From Nannocystis punicea (lineage in GTDB: Bacteria > Myxococcota_A > Polyangia > Nannocystales > Nannocystaceae), in NCBI RefSeq assembly GCF_026965555.1, contig NZ_CP114040.1, positions 11,858,001 through 11,922,000 on the forward strand: a stretch of DNA of 64,000 nucleotides. The letters are read 5' to 3'. The notes below the pieces were generated by a model. The model ran no database searches and had not been told where the DNA came from. It worked only from the letters and a program-made list of their open reading frames with translations. The stretch's first letter is position 1, and each line of letters starts with the position of its first letter. Positions 49,642-58,109 of this stretch are shown here, one piece after another. A program made the translations under genes and the position numbers.

Positions 49642-49780
49642 CAGGTGACCACTCGCGGCCATGGCTCCATCGCCTCGTCGGCGGTGGTGAGCCCCGGCGC
49701 CTGCCCGGCCCGATGACATGTCCCGAGTGACAGGCGACGACTCGCGGCCGTGGCTCCTTCGCCTCGTCGGCGGTGGTGAG
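49636..49780 (+). repeat. Tandem copy of a gene end (89-bp offset)
   Basis: A 55-bp block that begins with the stop of the preceding gene (AAGTGACAGG) recurs at 49725 (GAGTGACAGG) with about six differences. The spacer between them holds a palindrome (about 49716-49735) that overlaps the second copy's start. Confidence 0.8.
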
Positions 49781-49976
49781 GGTCCGGATCACCTTGCCGG
49801 GGCGCCGAGCACGAGCGAGTGCGGGGCACGATCCGTCCGCATGCGCACCCTCCCTGCGCACCTCCAAACCGGCGATGCCGGGCTCGCCGCAGCCGCCTCA
49901 CCTCGCGTCCTGCTCGCCCCTCACGAGTCACCCGGCGCCCCCGGCGGACCCGCGGCTTGCTATGCTCCCCGCGCCC
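49642..49976. other. Gene-free interval
   Basis: About 335 bases. It contains the duplicated gene end and, at its right edge, the TATGCT -10 element (49961-49966) of the next gene, 10 nt before its GTG. No gene seen. Confidence 0.5.
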
Positions 49977-51332
49977 GTGACCCGGCTCCGCGCCATCGCC
50001 GTCTTCGTCGTCGCCTTCGCGGCGCTCGCGGTGCTGGCCGGTCGGGACCTCCTGCAGCCGAGCGCCAACAATCACTACGCGCACATGGCCCAGGGCTGGC
50101 TCGCGGGCCGGCTCGCGCTCCCGGGCGAGCCGCCGGGCTACCCGCGCGCCTACGACGACTGGGGCCGCGTCCACACCCTCACGCTCAAGGACGGCACGGT
50201 CCTGCGCGGCTTCCCCTGCCGCACCCAGCCCTGCGTCGAGCGGCGCCGGCGCGAGCGCATCGAGAGCTTCCGCGCCACCGACGGCCGCGTCCACGACGTC
50301 CCGCTCGCGCAGATCGCCGCGCGCGGCGGCACCTGGTACGTGACCTTTCCGCCAGGTCCGGCGCTGGTCATGCTCCCGGGCGTCGCCCTGTGGGGCCTCG
50401 GCTTCCCCGACATCCTGTTCACGGTGATCGTCGGCGCGCTGATTCCGGTGCTGCTGCTGCGCCTGTTCGAGCGGGTCCGCCCCGGCCGCACCCGCGAGCA
50501 CCTGCTGGCCTGCGCCGCCTGGGCGTTCGCCAGCCCGGCCTGCTTCGTCGCCGCCCACGGCAGCGTGTGGTTCACCGCGCAGATCCTCGCGGCCCTGTTC
50601 CTCGTGCTGCACATCGGCGCCGGGTGGAACGCCGGCCGCCCGGTGAGCGCCGGCCTGTGGCTCGGCCTGGCGATGGCCTGTCGCCCGCAGATCGCCTTCG
50701 CGGCCCCGTTCTTCCTGCTCGAGTGGTGGCGCGTCGATCGCAGGCTCGCCGCGCTCCTGCGGTTCCTCGCCCCTCTGGCGCTGATCGGCGCCGCGCTCGC
50801 GCTGTTCAACTGGGTCCGCTTCGACGACATCTTCGAGTTCGGCCACCGCTACCTCGAGATCCGCTGGCAAGAGCGGATCCAGACCCACGGGATGTTCGGC
50901 CTGCATTACCTGTGGCGCAACCTCGAGTGCATGCTGTGGCTGTGGCCGCAGGTGCAGCTGTCGCCGCTCCACGTGCGCTGGTCGATCCACGGCATGGGCC
51001 TGTTGTTCGGCTCGTCCTGGCTGCTGTGTCTGCTGGTCGCCCGCGATCCGCTGCCGCAACGACGAGGCCTCGCCCTCGCCGCCGGCGCCGTCGCAGTGCC
51101 CGCGCTGCTCTATCAAAACAGCGGCCAGATGCAGTTCTCCTATCGCTTCGCCCTCGACTTCCTGCCGTTCTTGCTGGTGCTGCTGGTCGCCGCCGGCGGC
51201 GCCCGCAGCCGGTGGTTCATGCCCCTCGTGCTCGTCTCCGCCGCCCTCCAGCTCTACGGCGCGTGGCTGTTCCAGCGCGCCCCGGGCCAGCTGTTCGTCG
51301 CCGACCCGTGGTGGCCGTTCGCTCCCGAGTGA
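49977..51332 (+). CDS. GT39-like polytopic membrane protein
   Basis: A 451-residue protein with about nine helices. The first loop has LQPSANNHYAHMAQGWLAGRLALPG, then a soluble insert of about 75 residues with two Cys (FPCRTQPCVERRR), then helices containing LAMACRPQIAFAAPFFLLEW and a last segment SGQMQFSYRFALDFLPFLLVLL, all typical of uncharacterised GT-C-like proteins of myxobacteria. The usual acidic pair of GT39 is not obvious in loop 1 (it has NNHYAH), so catalysis by this site is doubtful. GTG start 10 nt after TATGCT. Function unknown beyond the family resemblance. Confidence 0.78.
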   Translation: MTRLRAIAVFVVAFAALAVLAGRDLLQPSANNHYAHMAQGWLAGRLALPGEPPGYPRAYDDWGRVHTLTLKDGTVLRGFPCRTQPCVERRRRERIESFRATDGRVHDVPLAQIAARGGTWYVTFPPGPALVMLPGVALWGLGFPDILFTVIVGALIPVLLLRLFERVRPGRTREHLLACAAWAFASPACFVAAHGSVWFTAQILAALFLVLHIGAGWNAGRPVSAGLWLGLAMACRPQIAFAAPFFLLEWWRVDRRLAALLRFLAPLALIGAALALFNWVRFDDIFEFGHRYLEIRWQERIQTHGMFGLHYLWRNLECMLWLWPQVQLSPLHVRWSIHGMGLLFGSSWLLCLLVARDPLPQRRGLALAAGAVAVPALLYQNSGQMQFSYRFALDFLPFLLVLLVAAGGARSRWFMPLVLVSAALQLYGAWLFQRAPGQLFVADPWWPFAPE

Positions 51333-51621
51333 TTTTTCTTTAAAAGAATCGATGCGAGCTCCGGGCCCTCGCATCAGCGCCGCGATCGAGGTCCGCGTCC
51401 GAGCATCGTCGATCCTCGAATGCATCGACCTCGCAAGCCGCTCGAGGCACCGGGCGAACTCACCGACCTCTCAGCTTGTATCTGCAGTGACCCGATCGCC
51501 TCGACCCCAACCTCGTAGTCCGTCTTCGAGTTCGCGGCGGCGACCACGCCCGCGTGAGTCCTCGCGCCTGCGCTGGCGCGGTCTGCTCCGGTGATGCAGA
51601 CTGGCGCGCGAGCGCTCCACG

Positions 51622-52278
51622 ATGGACCCGCGAAAACGACTCATGTTGCTGCACCGACGGCTGGAGGCGTGCACCGCCTGCCCTTCGATGCACGGCCCGG
51701 TCGTCCACGGCCCGCCGATCGTCACCCCCGTGCTGCTCGTCGGTCAGGCCCCCGGCCCGCGCGAGGGCGCGTTCGGCAGGCCGTTCGCGTGGACGGCCGG
51801 CAAGACTCTGTTTCGCTGGTTCGAGGCCGCGGCCGGGGTGAGCGAGCAGGAGTTCCGCGACAGCGTGTACATGTCGGCGGTGGCGCGCTGCTTCCCGGGC
51901 AAGGCGGGCGGCAAGGGCGACCGCAAACCCGACCGCGACGAGATGGCGCGCTGCCAGCAATTCCTGGCCGGCGAGGTCGACATCCTGCGGCCTCGCCTCG
52001 TGATCCCCGTCGGCGGCGTGGCGATCGAGCAGGTCCTCGGGCACAAGGGCCCGCTGGCCGAGGTCATCGGCGAGACGCTGCGGGTCCGCTGGCACGGCGT
52101 CGACGTCGACGCGATCTGCCTCCCGCACCCGAGCGGCGTGTCGACCTGGCACCACGTCGAGCCCGGCCGCACCCTCCTCCCCCGCGCCCTCGACCTCATC
52201 GCCCGCCACCCGGCCTTCGTCGCCGCCTTCGCCCCCACCTCCCCCCCCGGGCGCCGCGCCCGGGCCGGCGCGGCCTGA
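51622..52278 (+). CDS. Uracil-DNA glycosylase family protein (4Fe-4S type)
   Basis: A 218-residue member of the UDG superfamily, families 4/5. Motif A is GQAPGPREGAFGRPFAWTAGK and motif B is LPHPSGVSTWHH. A pair of Cys at the start (ACTACP) and two further Cys (RCFPGK, RCQQF) fit the iron-sulphur cluster ligands. In motif A the residue after the conserved PG is Pro, not the Asn/Asp/Glu used by the best-studied enzymes, as in family 5 (UdgB). It should excise uracil or related lesions from DNA. The 3' end runs into a row of three palindromes. Confidence 0.85.
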   Translation: MDPRKRLMLLHRRLEACTACPSMHGPVVHGPPIVTPVLLVGQAPGPREGAFGRPFAWTAGKTLFRWFEAAAGVSEQEFRDSVYMSAVARCFPGKAGGKGDRKPDRDEMARCQQFLAGEVDILRPRLVIPVGGVAIEQVLGHKGPLAEVIGETLRVRWHGVDVDAICLPHPSGVSTWHHVEPGRTLLPRALDLIARHPAFVAAFAPTSPPGRRARAGAA

Positions 52279-52280
52279 TC

Positions 52281-52371
52281 TGTCCCTCGGGACATGTCAT
52301 GGAATCCGGACATGTCCCCGAAGACATGTCATCCATAACCATCATGCAGCGTGACATGTCCCGAAGGACAT
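52281..52371. repeat. Three palindromes between convergent genes
   Basis: Copies at about 52281-52300 (exact core), 52309-52330 (perfect 8-bp arms GACATGTC) and 52353-52371 (exact core). They fill the 93 bases between the convergent uracil-DNA glycosylase and sirtuin genes, touching the sirtuin stop. Confidence 0.85.
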
Positions 52372-53220
52372 TCACCCATCCGCGAGCGCGGCGTCGATCG
52401 CCGACAGGCCTGCGAGCGCGCCGGTCGGGATCGAGATCTGCCCCCCGGGCACCCACGTGTCGCGCGGGTTGATGCGGATCATCGCCCCGCCGAGGCGACG
52501 CGCGGTGCGCTCGGCGTGGAGGCGCACCGACTGGATCGCAGTGCCCGCGCCGAGGCACAGCGTGACCACGCGGGCGCGGCGCTGCTCGAGCTCCTGCAGC
52601 CACTCCGCCAGGCGGCGGCGTTGCTCGTTGGCGCGGCTGGAGTCCCAGCTCAGGTCGCCGAACATCAGGATGTTGGGCCGGGCCAGGCCGCCGCAGCGCG
52701 GGCACGCCGGCAGCGGGGGCGCGGCGCGGAGGGTCTCGACGTCGACCGACACCGACGCCTCCGCCGCCGACCAGGGCGGCAGGTCGCAACCTTGCAGACA
52801 TTGCAGGTGCAAGATCGATCCGTGGCACTCCTCCACGCGCGCCTCCGGGAAGCCGGCGCGCTGGAACTGACCGTCCACGTTCGACGTGAACACGAACGCC
52901 CCCGCGGGCGCGCGCGCGGCCCAGCGCAGGAGCAGCGCGAAGCCGGCGTGCGGCGTGGTCGCGCGGTACAGGTCGAGGCGGTGGCCGTAAAAGCCCCAGG
53001 CGAGGGCCGGGTCCTCGTAGAACCACCGCGGATCGGCGAGGTCGTGGAACTGGAGCCCGAGCCTGCGCGCCGCCGGATACGCGCGCCAGAAGCCCTCGGG
53101 CCCGCGGAAGTCGGGCAGGCCCGAATCGACGCCCATGCCGGCGCCCGCGCAGATCATGAAGGCGTCCGCCGAGCGCACGGCGGCGGCGGCGCGAGCCGCG
53201 AATTCGACGGGGTCGGTCAT
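52372..53220 (-). CDS. SIR2-family NAD-dependent protein deacetylase (sirtuin)
   Basis: A 282-residue sirtuin. The NAD site is GAGMGVDSGLPDFRG (25-40), the cofactor loop is TSNVDGQFQ (112-120) and the catalytic His133 lies in ECHGS; Zn is held by a CLQGC pair and a CPRCGG pair. Both hallmark acyl-pocket residues of desuccinylases (Tyr/Arg) are not obvious, so simple deacetylation or mono-ADP-ribosyl-linked activity is open. The 3' end lies against three palindromes. It starts at ATG 53220 with TACTCT 8 nt upstream on the minus strand. With the HDAC-family enzyme at 28.5 kb it makes two lysine deacylases in the window. Confidence 0.92.
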   Translation of the reverse strand: MTDPVEFAARAAAAVRSADAFMICAGAGMGVDSGLPDFRGPEGFWRAYPAARRLGLQFHDLADPRWFYEDPALAWGFYGHRLDLYRATTPHAGFALLLRWAARAPAGAFVFTSNVDGQFQRAGFPEARVEECHGSILHLQCLQGCDLPPWSAAEASVSVDVETLRAAPPLPACPRCGGLARPNILMFGDLSWDSSRANEQRRRLAEWLQELEQRRARVVTLCLGAGTAIQSVRLHAERTARRLGGAMIRINPRDTWVPGGQISIPTGALAGLSAIDAALADG

Positions 53221-53306
53221 GTATAAGTAGAGTAAACGCGACGAAAAAATTCTCGAGCGAGACGATCGATCACGCTGTCGATTGCTATGCCTCGTTCGAG
53301 GGATCG

Positions 53307-53999
53307 ATGAGTCTGTTCAGCGCCTGGAATCGCCATACGAGCCTCGTCATGGAGCTGGGCTTCGGGGCGTGGCCGCCGTTCTCGGCCGACGTCCGCCTCG
53401 GCGACGTCGGCAGCTTCGACCACGGGCGCTTCGTGGCGCACCATCACCTCGACCGCTGGGGCGCGGATCTGCGCGAATGGCCGACCATCGTCACGCCCGT
53501 GGGGCCCGCCGACATCTCGGCCGGCGCCGAGCTGCGGCTCGAATCGACGCGCGGCGACGAATTCGTCGACGGCCCCGACGGCGTGCGCGTGCCCGTCGAG
53601 GTCGAGGCCGAGGTGGTGTTCGCCGGCGACGACAGCTTCGTCTGCCGCGTGGCCTCCTATTCGGTCGTCCGCTACGACCGGCTCGACGAGCTCGCGGAGC
53701 TCGCGTGGTCGCGGGCCCGCCGGCGCGGCGACGAGCCGGCGCACCTGGTGCACACGCTCTTGCAGGCGCAGGAGGGCTACTTCGCCGGCGTCAGTCGCGA
53801 CGACGCGCGGCTGCGGCTGCTCGGCGCCGCCGACGAGGCGCTGACCCTCGGCCGATTGTCGCTCGGCTTCGGCTGGGGTCCGTCGCGGCACGTCCACGTC
53901 CGCGCCGTCCACCCGGACCGGTACTGCCCTGGCAGCGGTCTCGTCGCCTATCGCACCTCGAGCTGGGGCCCCGACGGCCGGCCGCGACGCGACCACTGA
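53307..53999 (+). CDS. Hypothetical protein, function unknown
   Basis: A 230-residue soluble protein with many His, Asp and Trp residues (HDHGRFVAHHHLDRWGADLREW is not in one block, but FDHGRFVAHHHLDRW is). There is no signal or helix. GAGGGA lies 6-7 nt before the ATG. It is divergent from the sirtuin gene and convergent with the MFS gene, only 3 bases apart. I recognise no family; the His cluster might bind metal. Confidence 0.7.
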   Translation: MSLFSAWNRHTSLVMELGFGAWPPFSADVRLGDVGSFDHGRFVAHHHLDRWGADLREWPTIVTPVGPADISAGAELRLESTRGDEFVDGPDGVRVPVEVEAEVVFAGDDSFVCRVASYSVVRYDRLDELAELAWSRARRRGDEPAHLVHTLLQAQEGYFAGVSRDDARLRLLGAADEALTLGRLSLGFGWGPSRHVHVRAVHPDRYCPGSGLVAYRTSSWGPDGRPRRDH

Positions 54000-54002
54000 G
54001 CG

Positions 54003-55247
54003 TCAGCGCCCGGCCTCGGGGCGCGTCTCGTGGACGCGCACCAGCACCATGAGGCACACCAGCACCACCAGCACCGCCGACGATCCCATCGGCGCGCGCG
54101 GGCCGATCACCTCGAACAGCACGCCCGCGATCACCGGGCCGGCGATCCGCCCGAGCGCGCCGGCCGACTGGGCGAAGCCGGCGTTGATGCCCTGATTGTC
54201 GGCCGTGCTGTTGCGCGACACCAGCGCCGACATGCTCGGCATGATGAGGCCGTTGCCGCCGGCGATGAAGAACCCGCCGAGCAGCACGAACAGCCACGAC
54301 GGCGAGAGGCCCATCAGCGCGAAGCCGGTGGTGCTCATCGTCAGGCCGAGGGCCAGCGAGCGGCGCTCGCCGAAAGTCGCCACCGCGCGGCCGACGATGA
54401 AGCCCTGGAACAGGACGATGATCGTGCCGACGAACGCGAAGAAGCGGCCGGTCTCCTGCTCGCCCCAGCCGAAGCAGGCCTCGGTGAACAGGGCGAAGGT
54501 CGCCTCCATGGCCGCGAAGGCGCAGAAGAAGCCGAAGTAGACCGCCACCATCACGCCGATCTGGCTGCTCCAGAACGCCGGGTCGCGGGCCACCGCCAGC
54601 AGCGACGGGCGCGGCGGCGGCGGCCCGGCGCTGGCGCTCGCGCGCGGCCGGTGGCTCTCGGGCAGCCACACCAGCGCCATGACGAAGTTGAGCAGGCTGA
54701 GCGCGGCGCCGACGAAGAACGGGAACTGCGGCCAGTCGGCGCGCGCGAGCAGGCCGCCGAGCGACGGGCCGACGATGAAGCCGAGGCCGACGGCGGTGCC
54801 CATCATGCCCATGTAGCGGGCGCGCTGGTGCGGCGGCACGCGGTCGGCGACGTAGGCGTGCGCGGTCGAGACGTTGGCGTTGCACACGCCGCTGATCGTG
54901 CGCGACAGGAACAGCATCCACAGCGACTGCGCGAACCCGAGGGTCACCATCGCCATCGTGCTGCCGGCGATCGAGATCAGCATCACCGGGCGGCGGCCGT
55001 GGCGATCGCTGAGGCGGCCGAGCACCGGCGCCATCACGAACTGGGCCGCCGAGTACGCCGTCGCCAGCACGGCGATCAGGCCCTCCGACGCGCCGGTGCT
55101 CTTGGCGTAGAAGGGCAGCACCGGGATCACGATCCCGAACGACACCAGGTCGAGGAAGAGCGTGAACCACACCGTCGCCAGAGCGCGCGTGTGACCCGGC
55201 GGCGGCGGCCCTGCGGGCGGTGACGCGACTTCGGCGGCGGTCGTCAT
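54003..55247 (-). CDS. MFS transporter (TetA/drug exporter-like)
   Basis: A 414-residue protein with 12 predicted helices. Motif A-like GRLSDRHGRRPVML in loop 2-3 and the RYMGMMGTAVGLGFIVGPSLGG motif C in helix 5 are those of drug:H+ antiporters of the DHA1/TetA group. A second, weaker loop copy (VGRAVATFGERRSLALG) lies between helices 8 and 9. The substrate is not known. It starts with ATG at 55247 and TAGGCT lies 13 nt upstream. It is followed downstream by nothing in its own direction. Confidence 0.9.
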   Translation of the reverse strand: MTTAAEVASPPAGPPPPGHTRALATVWFTLFLDLVSFGIVIPVLPFYAKSTGASEGLIAVLATAYSAAQFVMAPVLGRLSDRHGRRPVMLISIAGSTMAMVTLGFAQSLWMLFLSRTISGVCNANVSTAHAYVADRVPPHQRARYMGMMGTAVGLGFIVGPSLGGLLARADWPQFPFFVGAALSLLNFVMALVWLPESHRPRASASAGPPPPRPSLLAVARDPAFWSSQIGVMVAVYFGFFCAFAAMEATFALFTEACFGWGEQETGRFFAFVGTIIVLFQGFIVGRAVATFGERRSLALGLTMSTTGFALMGLSPSWLFVLLGGFFIAGGNGLIMPSMSALVSRNSTADNQGINAGFAQSAGALGRIAGPVIAGVLFEVIGPRAPMGSSAVLVVLVCLMVLVRVHETRPEAGR

Positions 55248-55289
55248 CGAGGACCGCGCGAGCCTACCGCGTCGGCGCGCGCTTGTCCC

Positions 55290-56201
55290 TCACGCACCCG
55301 CCTGCGCGGCGATCGATCGCAGCCCGCGGAGCGCGCCCGGGCTGCCGAGCGCGGCGAAGAATTCGTCGGCGTCCTCTCGCGGACCGCCCCAGCGCGTGTG
55401 CGCGTGTAGGTCGAGCGCGCCGAGCGGGACCGCGTCGTGCAGCCGCACCAGCGTGCGCGCGAGGAAGGCCGCCTCGCGCCCGGCCTCGAGCTTGGCCGCG
55501 AGCCCCTTCGCCCCGCGCAGCGGCAGCGGGGCCACCCGCCCGAGCGCGCCGTAGAGCGCGTCGAGGTCGCCGAACGCGGCGATGAGGGCCTGCGCCGCCT
55601 TCGGCCCGACCCCCGGGACCCCGGGCACGTTGTCGCTGGTGTCCCCGACCAGCGCCAGGTAGTCGACCACCTGCGACGGCCGCACGCCCATCCGCTGCAG
55701 CACCCCCGCCGCGTCGCACGTGGCCTGCGTCCGCGGGTCCTCGAGGATCACCCCGGGCGGCTCGTCGCGCACCAGCTGACACAGGTCCTTGTCGACGCTG
55801 AACAGCCGCGTGCGCAGGCCGGCGGTCGCCGCGCCGCGGGCAAGCGTGGCCATCAGGTCGTCGGCCTCGAAGTCGGGCACGCTCAGCGCCACGAACCCGG
55901 CCGCCGCGCCGAACTGCCGCGCGAGCTCGAACTGCGGCGCGAGGTCGGGCGGCGGCTCGCCGCGGTTGGCCTTGTAGCGCGGGTCGATGCGGTTGCGGAA
56001 GGTCGTGCGCCCGGCGTCGTACACCAGCACCACCCGCTCCGGCGCCCGCCGCAACAGCCCGCGCAGCAGGTGCCCGAGCCCCAGCACCGCGCCGACGTGC
56101 TCGCCCGCGAGCGACAGCTTGGCCGGCATCCCGTAGTAGGCGCGGAACAGCAGCGCGGTCGCGTCGATCACCCACACCTCTGGACATGACCCCGCGGACA
56201 T
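55290..56201 (-). CDS. 5'-3' exonuclease (DNA polymerase I N-terminal domain family)
   Basis: About 303 residues, a free-standing FEN/Pol I exonuclease. The metal-binding residues are visible: VIDATALLFRAYYG, VYDAGRTTFRNRIDPRYKANR, DFEADDLMA, SVDKDLCQLV and the helix-hairpin-helix GDTSDNVPGVPGVGPKAA, which binds the DNA duplex. The start is uncertain: I take ATG 56201, which lies in a palindrome; a GTG at 56177, directly before VWVIDAT, is equally good. It lies 44 bases behind an AAA ATPase gene in the same direction. Most bacteria have this domain only within Pol I, so an extra copy may serve RNA-primer removal or a specific repair step. Confidence 0.88.
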   Translation of the reverse strand: MSAGSCPEVWVIDATALLFRAYYGMPAKLSLAGEHVGAVLGLGHLLRGLLRRAPERVVLVYDAGRTTFRNRIDPRYKANRGEPPPDLAPQFELARQFGAAAGFVALSVPDFEADDLMATLARGAATAGLRTRLFSVDKDLCQLVRDEPPGVILEDPRTQATCDAAGVLQRMGVRPSQVVDYLALVGDTSDNVPGVPGVGPKAAQALIAAFGDLDALYGALGRVAPLPLRGAKGLAAKLEAGREAAFLARTLVRLHDAVPLGALDLHAHTRWGGPREDADEFFAALGSPGALRGLRSIAAQAGA

Positions 56202-56243
56202 GCCCCGAGAAGCATGTCCTTCAGACAATGTCTCGAAGGACAC
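56182..56243. repeat. Palindromes at the AAA-ATPase/exonuclease junction
   Basis: Two to three copies (about 56182-56205, 56212-56228, 56227-56243) fill the junction between the two minus-strand genes and supply the first codons of the exonuclease frame. Confidence 0.7.
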
Positions 56244-56245
56244 GC

Positions 56246-57949
56246 TCACTCGCCGACGATCTCCCGCGCCGCGGCCGCGGCCGCGCGGGCGGTGGCGGCC
56301 CGGCCGGCGTTGAGCTGCTGGACCATGGTCTCGACCTCGCGCTCGAACCGGTCCTTGGCCTCGCGCTCCTCGGCCTCGCGGTGGAAGCGGACGTAGTCGG
56401 CGATCTCCTGCCGGACCGCGGCGATGTCGACGCGGCGCGACAGCTCGTGGATGAGCTGCTTGCGGCGGTCGTAGTCGGCGCGGAAGTACTCGTCGGGGTA
56501 CTCGAAGTCCTGGACGTAGGCGCGGATGTTGTTGGCGACGCTCTCGACCGAGCGGCCGCTGAGGTCGGCCTTGACCAGCTCGGCGCCGACCTCGGCCCAG
56601 CCGGCCTCCTCGCCGTGGGCGACGAACGGCCGCAGGTCGCCGAGCAGCACGTCGCGCAGCAGGTGGACGTAGTCCTCGGCGGTGGTCGGCCCGCGCACGG
56701 TGAACGGGTTCTGGGCGATCCGCGAGCGCGTGGCCTCGTCCATCTGCATGTAGTTGGCGTCGCAGATCATGAACCACTTGCCGTCCTTGGGGATGAGCGT
56801 CCCGTCGAAGATGCCGAACACCGCGCCGAGGTTGTTCTTCTCCTCCGAGCGCAGGTCGCCCGAGCCGCGCGAGGCGAACGCGGTGTCGATGTCGGGCCAG
56901 TAGACCCCGCACACGCCCTCGAACCCGTAGACCTCCTCCTTGAAGATCTTCACCAGGGTCGCCGCGCTGGCGTTCTGGTACGACGAGGCCCAGTCGGTGC
57001 GGCGGATGACCTTGAAGCGGGCCGGGACGTCGCGCTGCTTGCAGAAGTCGAGGAAGTAGTTGCCGATCGCGTGGGCGGTGATCGTCTTGCCGCAGCCGGG
57101 CCGGCCGAGGCCGAACAGCACCGGGTTGAGCTGCTTGGGCCCGCGCCTGGCCTTGAGGTCATACGCGGCGACGTCGCGCGCCAGCTTGAGCCCGGCCTGC
57201 AGGTACTCCTGGTTGCCGACGATGTCGGCCAGCTTGACCGGCTTGAGGTCGCTGGCCGGGCCCTCGGCGCCGCGGGCCGAGAAGCCCTCGTAGCGCAGCT
57301 CGCCGACCACCACCTTGCGCTGCGAGAGCGCCACGCCGAACGGCCGCAGGCGCCCGGCGTGGGTCAGGCGCCGCAGCGCGCCCGCCAGCTGCAGGACGAA
57401 CGCGTGCAGGGTCGTCACCGCCCATACCTCGCGCTCGTCGAGCCGCGCCGAGGTCGCCCCGGGCTGCCGCTGGGCCTGGACCTCGAGGTACTTGCCGGCC
57501 AGCGCCAGCGCGCTCTTGACCGCCTCGCGGGCTGGCCGAACGAGCAGGTCCTCGAGGCCATCCGACTCGAGCTCGCCGTGGACCTCCGGGGTCGGCGCGA
57601 TCAGGGCCAGCCGCGGCGCGGCCAGATCGCCCAGGACCGTCAGCGTGAACGCGCCGACGAACATCCGCTGGTCCCGGGTCGGCTCCGGCAGCGCCAGCGA
57701 GCCGGCACGGGCGATGTCCTCGAGCAGCGCCGCGTGCAGCGCGTCGCCGGCCTGCAGCGCCAGGTCGGCCGCCTCGATCGCGGCGTCGAGCGCCCGCAGG
57801 CTCAGCACGGTGTGCCCGAACGGCGCCCGCACCAGCTTGTGCAGGGCGGCGGCGAGACCTGACTCTTTGACCAGGTCACGCGCGGCCGCGCGGTCGAAGC
57901 CGCCGGCCGGCGGCGTGACGAGCAGCGGAGGAAAGGTCGAGGCGCTCAT
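56246..57949 (-). CDS. AAA-family ATPase with large N-terminal domain
   Basis: A 567-residue protein. A helical N-terminal region of about 235 residues precedes one AAA module: Walker A FGLGRPGCGKTITAHAIG (280-296), a Walker B-like CGVYWPDIDTAF in which the usual Glu is replaced (DIDT), a sensor-1-like WFMICDANYM and an Arg-finger candidate RSRIAQNPF. The C-terminus is coiled (EAEEREAKDRFEREVETMVQQ). It is not a recognised protease or helicase partner. TAGGCT lies 8 nt upstream of the ATG, so it is probably leaderless. Co-transcription with a 5'-3' exonuclease suggests a DNA-handling role (inference). Confidence 0.8.
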   Translation of the reverse strand: MSASTFPPLLVTPPAGGFDRAAARDLVKESGLAAALHKLVRAPFGHTVLSLRALDAAIEAADLALQAGDALHAALLEDIARAGSLALPEPTRDQRMFVGAFTLTVLGDLAAPRLALIAPTPEVHGELESDGLEDLLVRPAREAVKSALALAGKYLEVQAQRQPGATSARLDEREVWAVTTLHAFVLQLAGALRRLTHAGRLRPFGVALSQRKVVVGELRYEGFSARGAEGPASDLKPVKLADIVGNQEYLQAGLKLARDVAAYDLKARRGPKQLNPVLFGLGRPGCGKTITAHAIGNYFLDFCKQRDVPARFKVIRRTDWASSYQNASAATLVKIFKEEVYGFEGVCGVYWPDIDTAFASRGSGDLRSEEKNNLGAVFGIFDGTLIPKDGKWFMICDANYMQMDEATRSRIAQNPFTVRGPTTAEDYVHLLRDVLLGDLRPFVAHGEEAGWAEVGAELVKADLSGRSVESVANNIRAYVQDFEYPDEYFRADYDRRKQLIHELSRRVDIAAVRQEIADYVRFHREAEEREAKDRFEREVETMVQQLNAGRAATARAAAAAAREIVGE

Positions 57950-58098
57950 GCGCGGCGAGCCTATCAGTCCGCGCGGGCCGGAGCGCGCGCGCGACTGCGC
58001 CTCCCGACCGCGCCGCTCGCTGCGAACCGCCTGGACGGGGTCGGCCGCCCACGCGCTTCCGCGCGCCGGACGGCGTCCCCGAGCACCCTCGGCGTTGC

Positions 58099-58104
58099 TA
58101 CGGT
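58099..58104 (+). promoter_or_regulatory. -10 element (TACGGT) of a leaderless-type start
   Basis: TACGGT ends 5 nt before ATG 58110 of the lipoprotein half of a frameshifted gene. Confidence 0.4.
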
Positions 58105-58109
58105 GCGTC

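Noticed and set aside
52281..52371. Palindromes as simple rho-independent terminators
   Set aside because: Very few copies are followed by a T-tract, and many lie inside genes. They may still end some transcripts, but that is not what defines them.
55290..56912. 540-residue version of the 5'-3' exonuclease
   Set aside because: The upstream half overlaps the AAA ATPase gene on the same strand in another frame and is Arg-rich; the exonuclease family begins at VWVIDAT.
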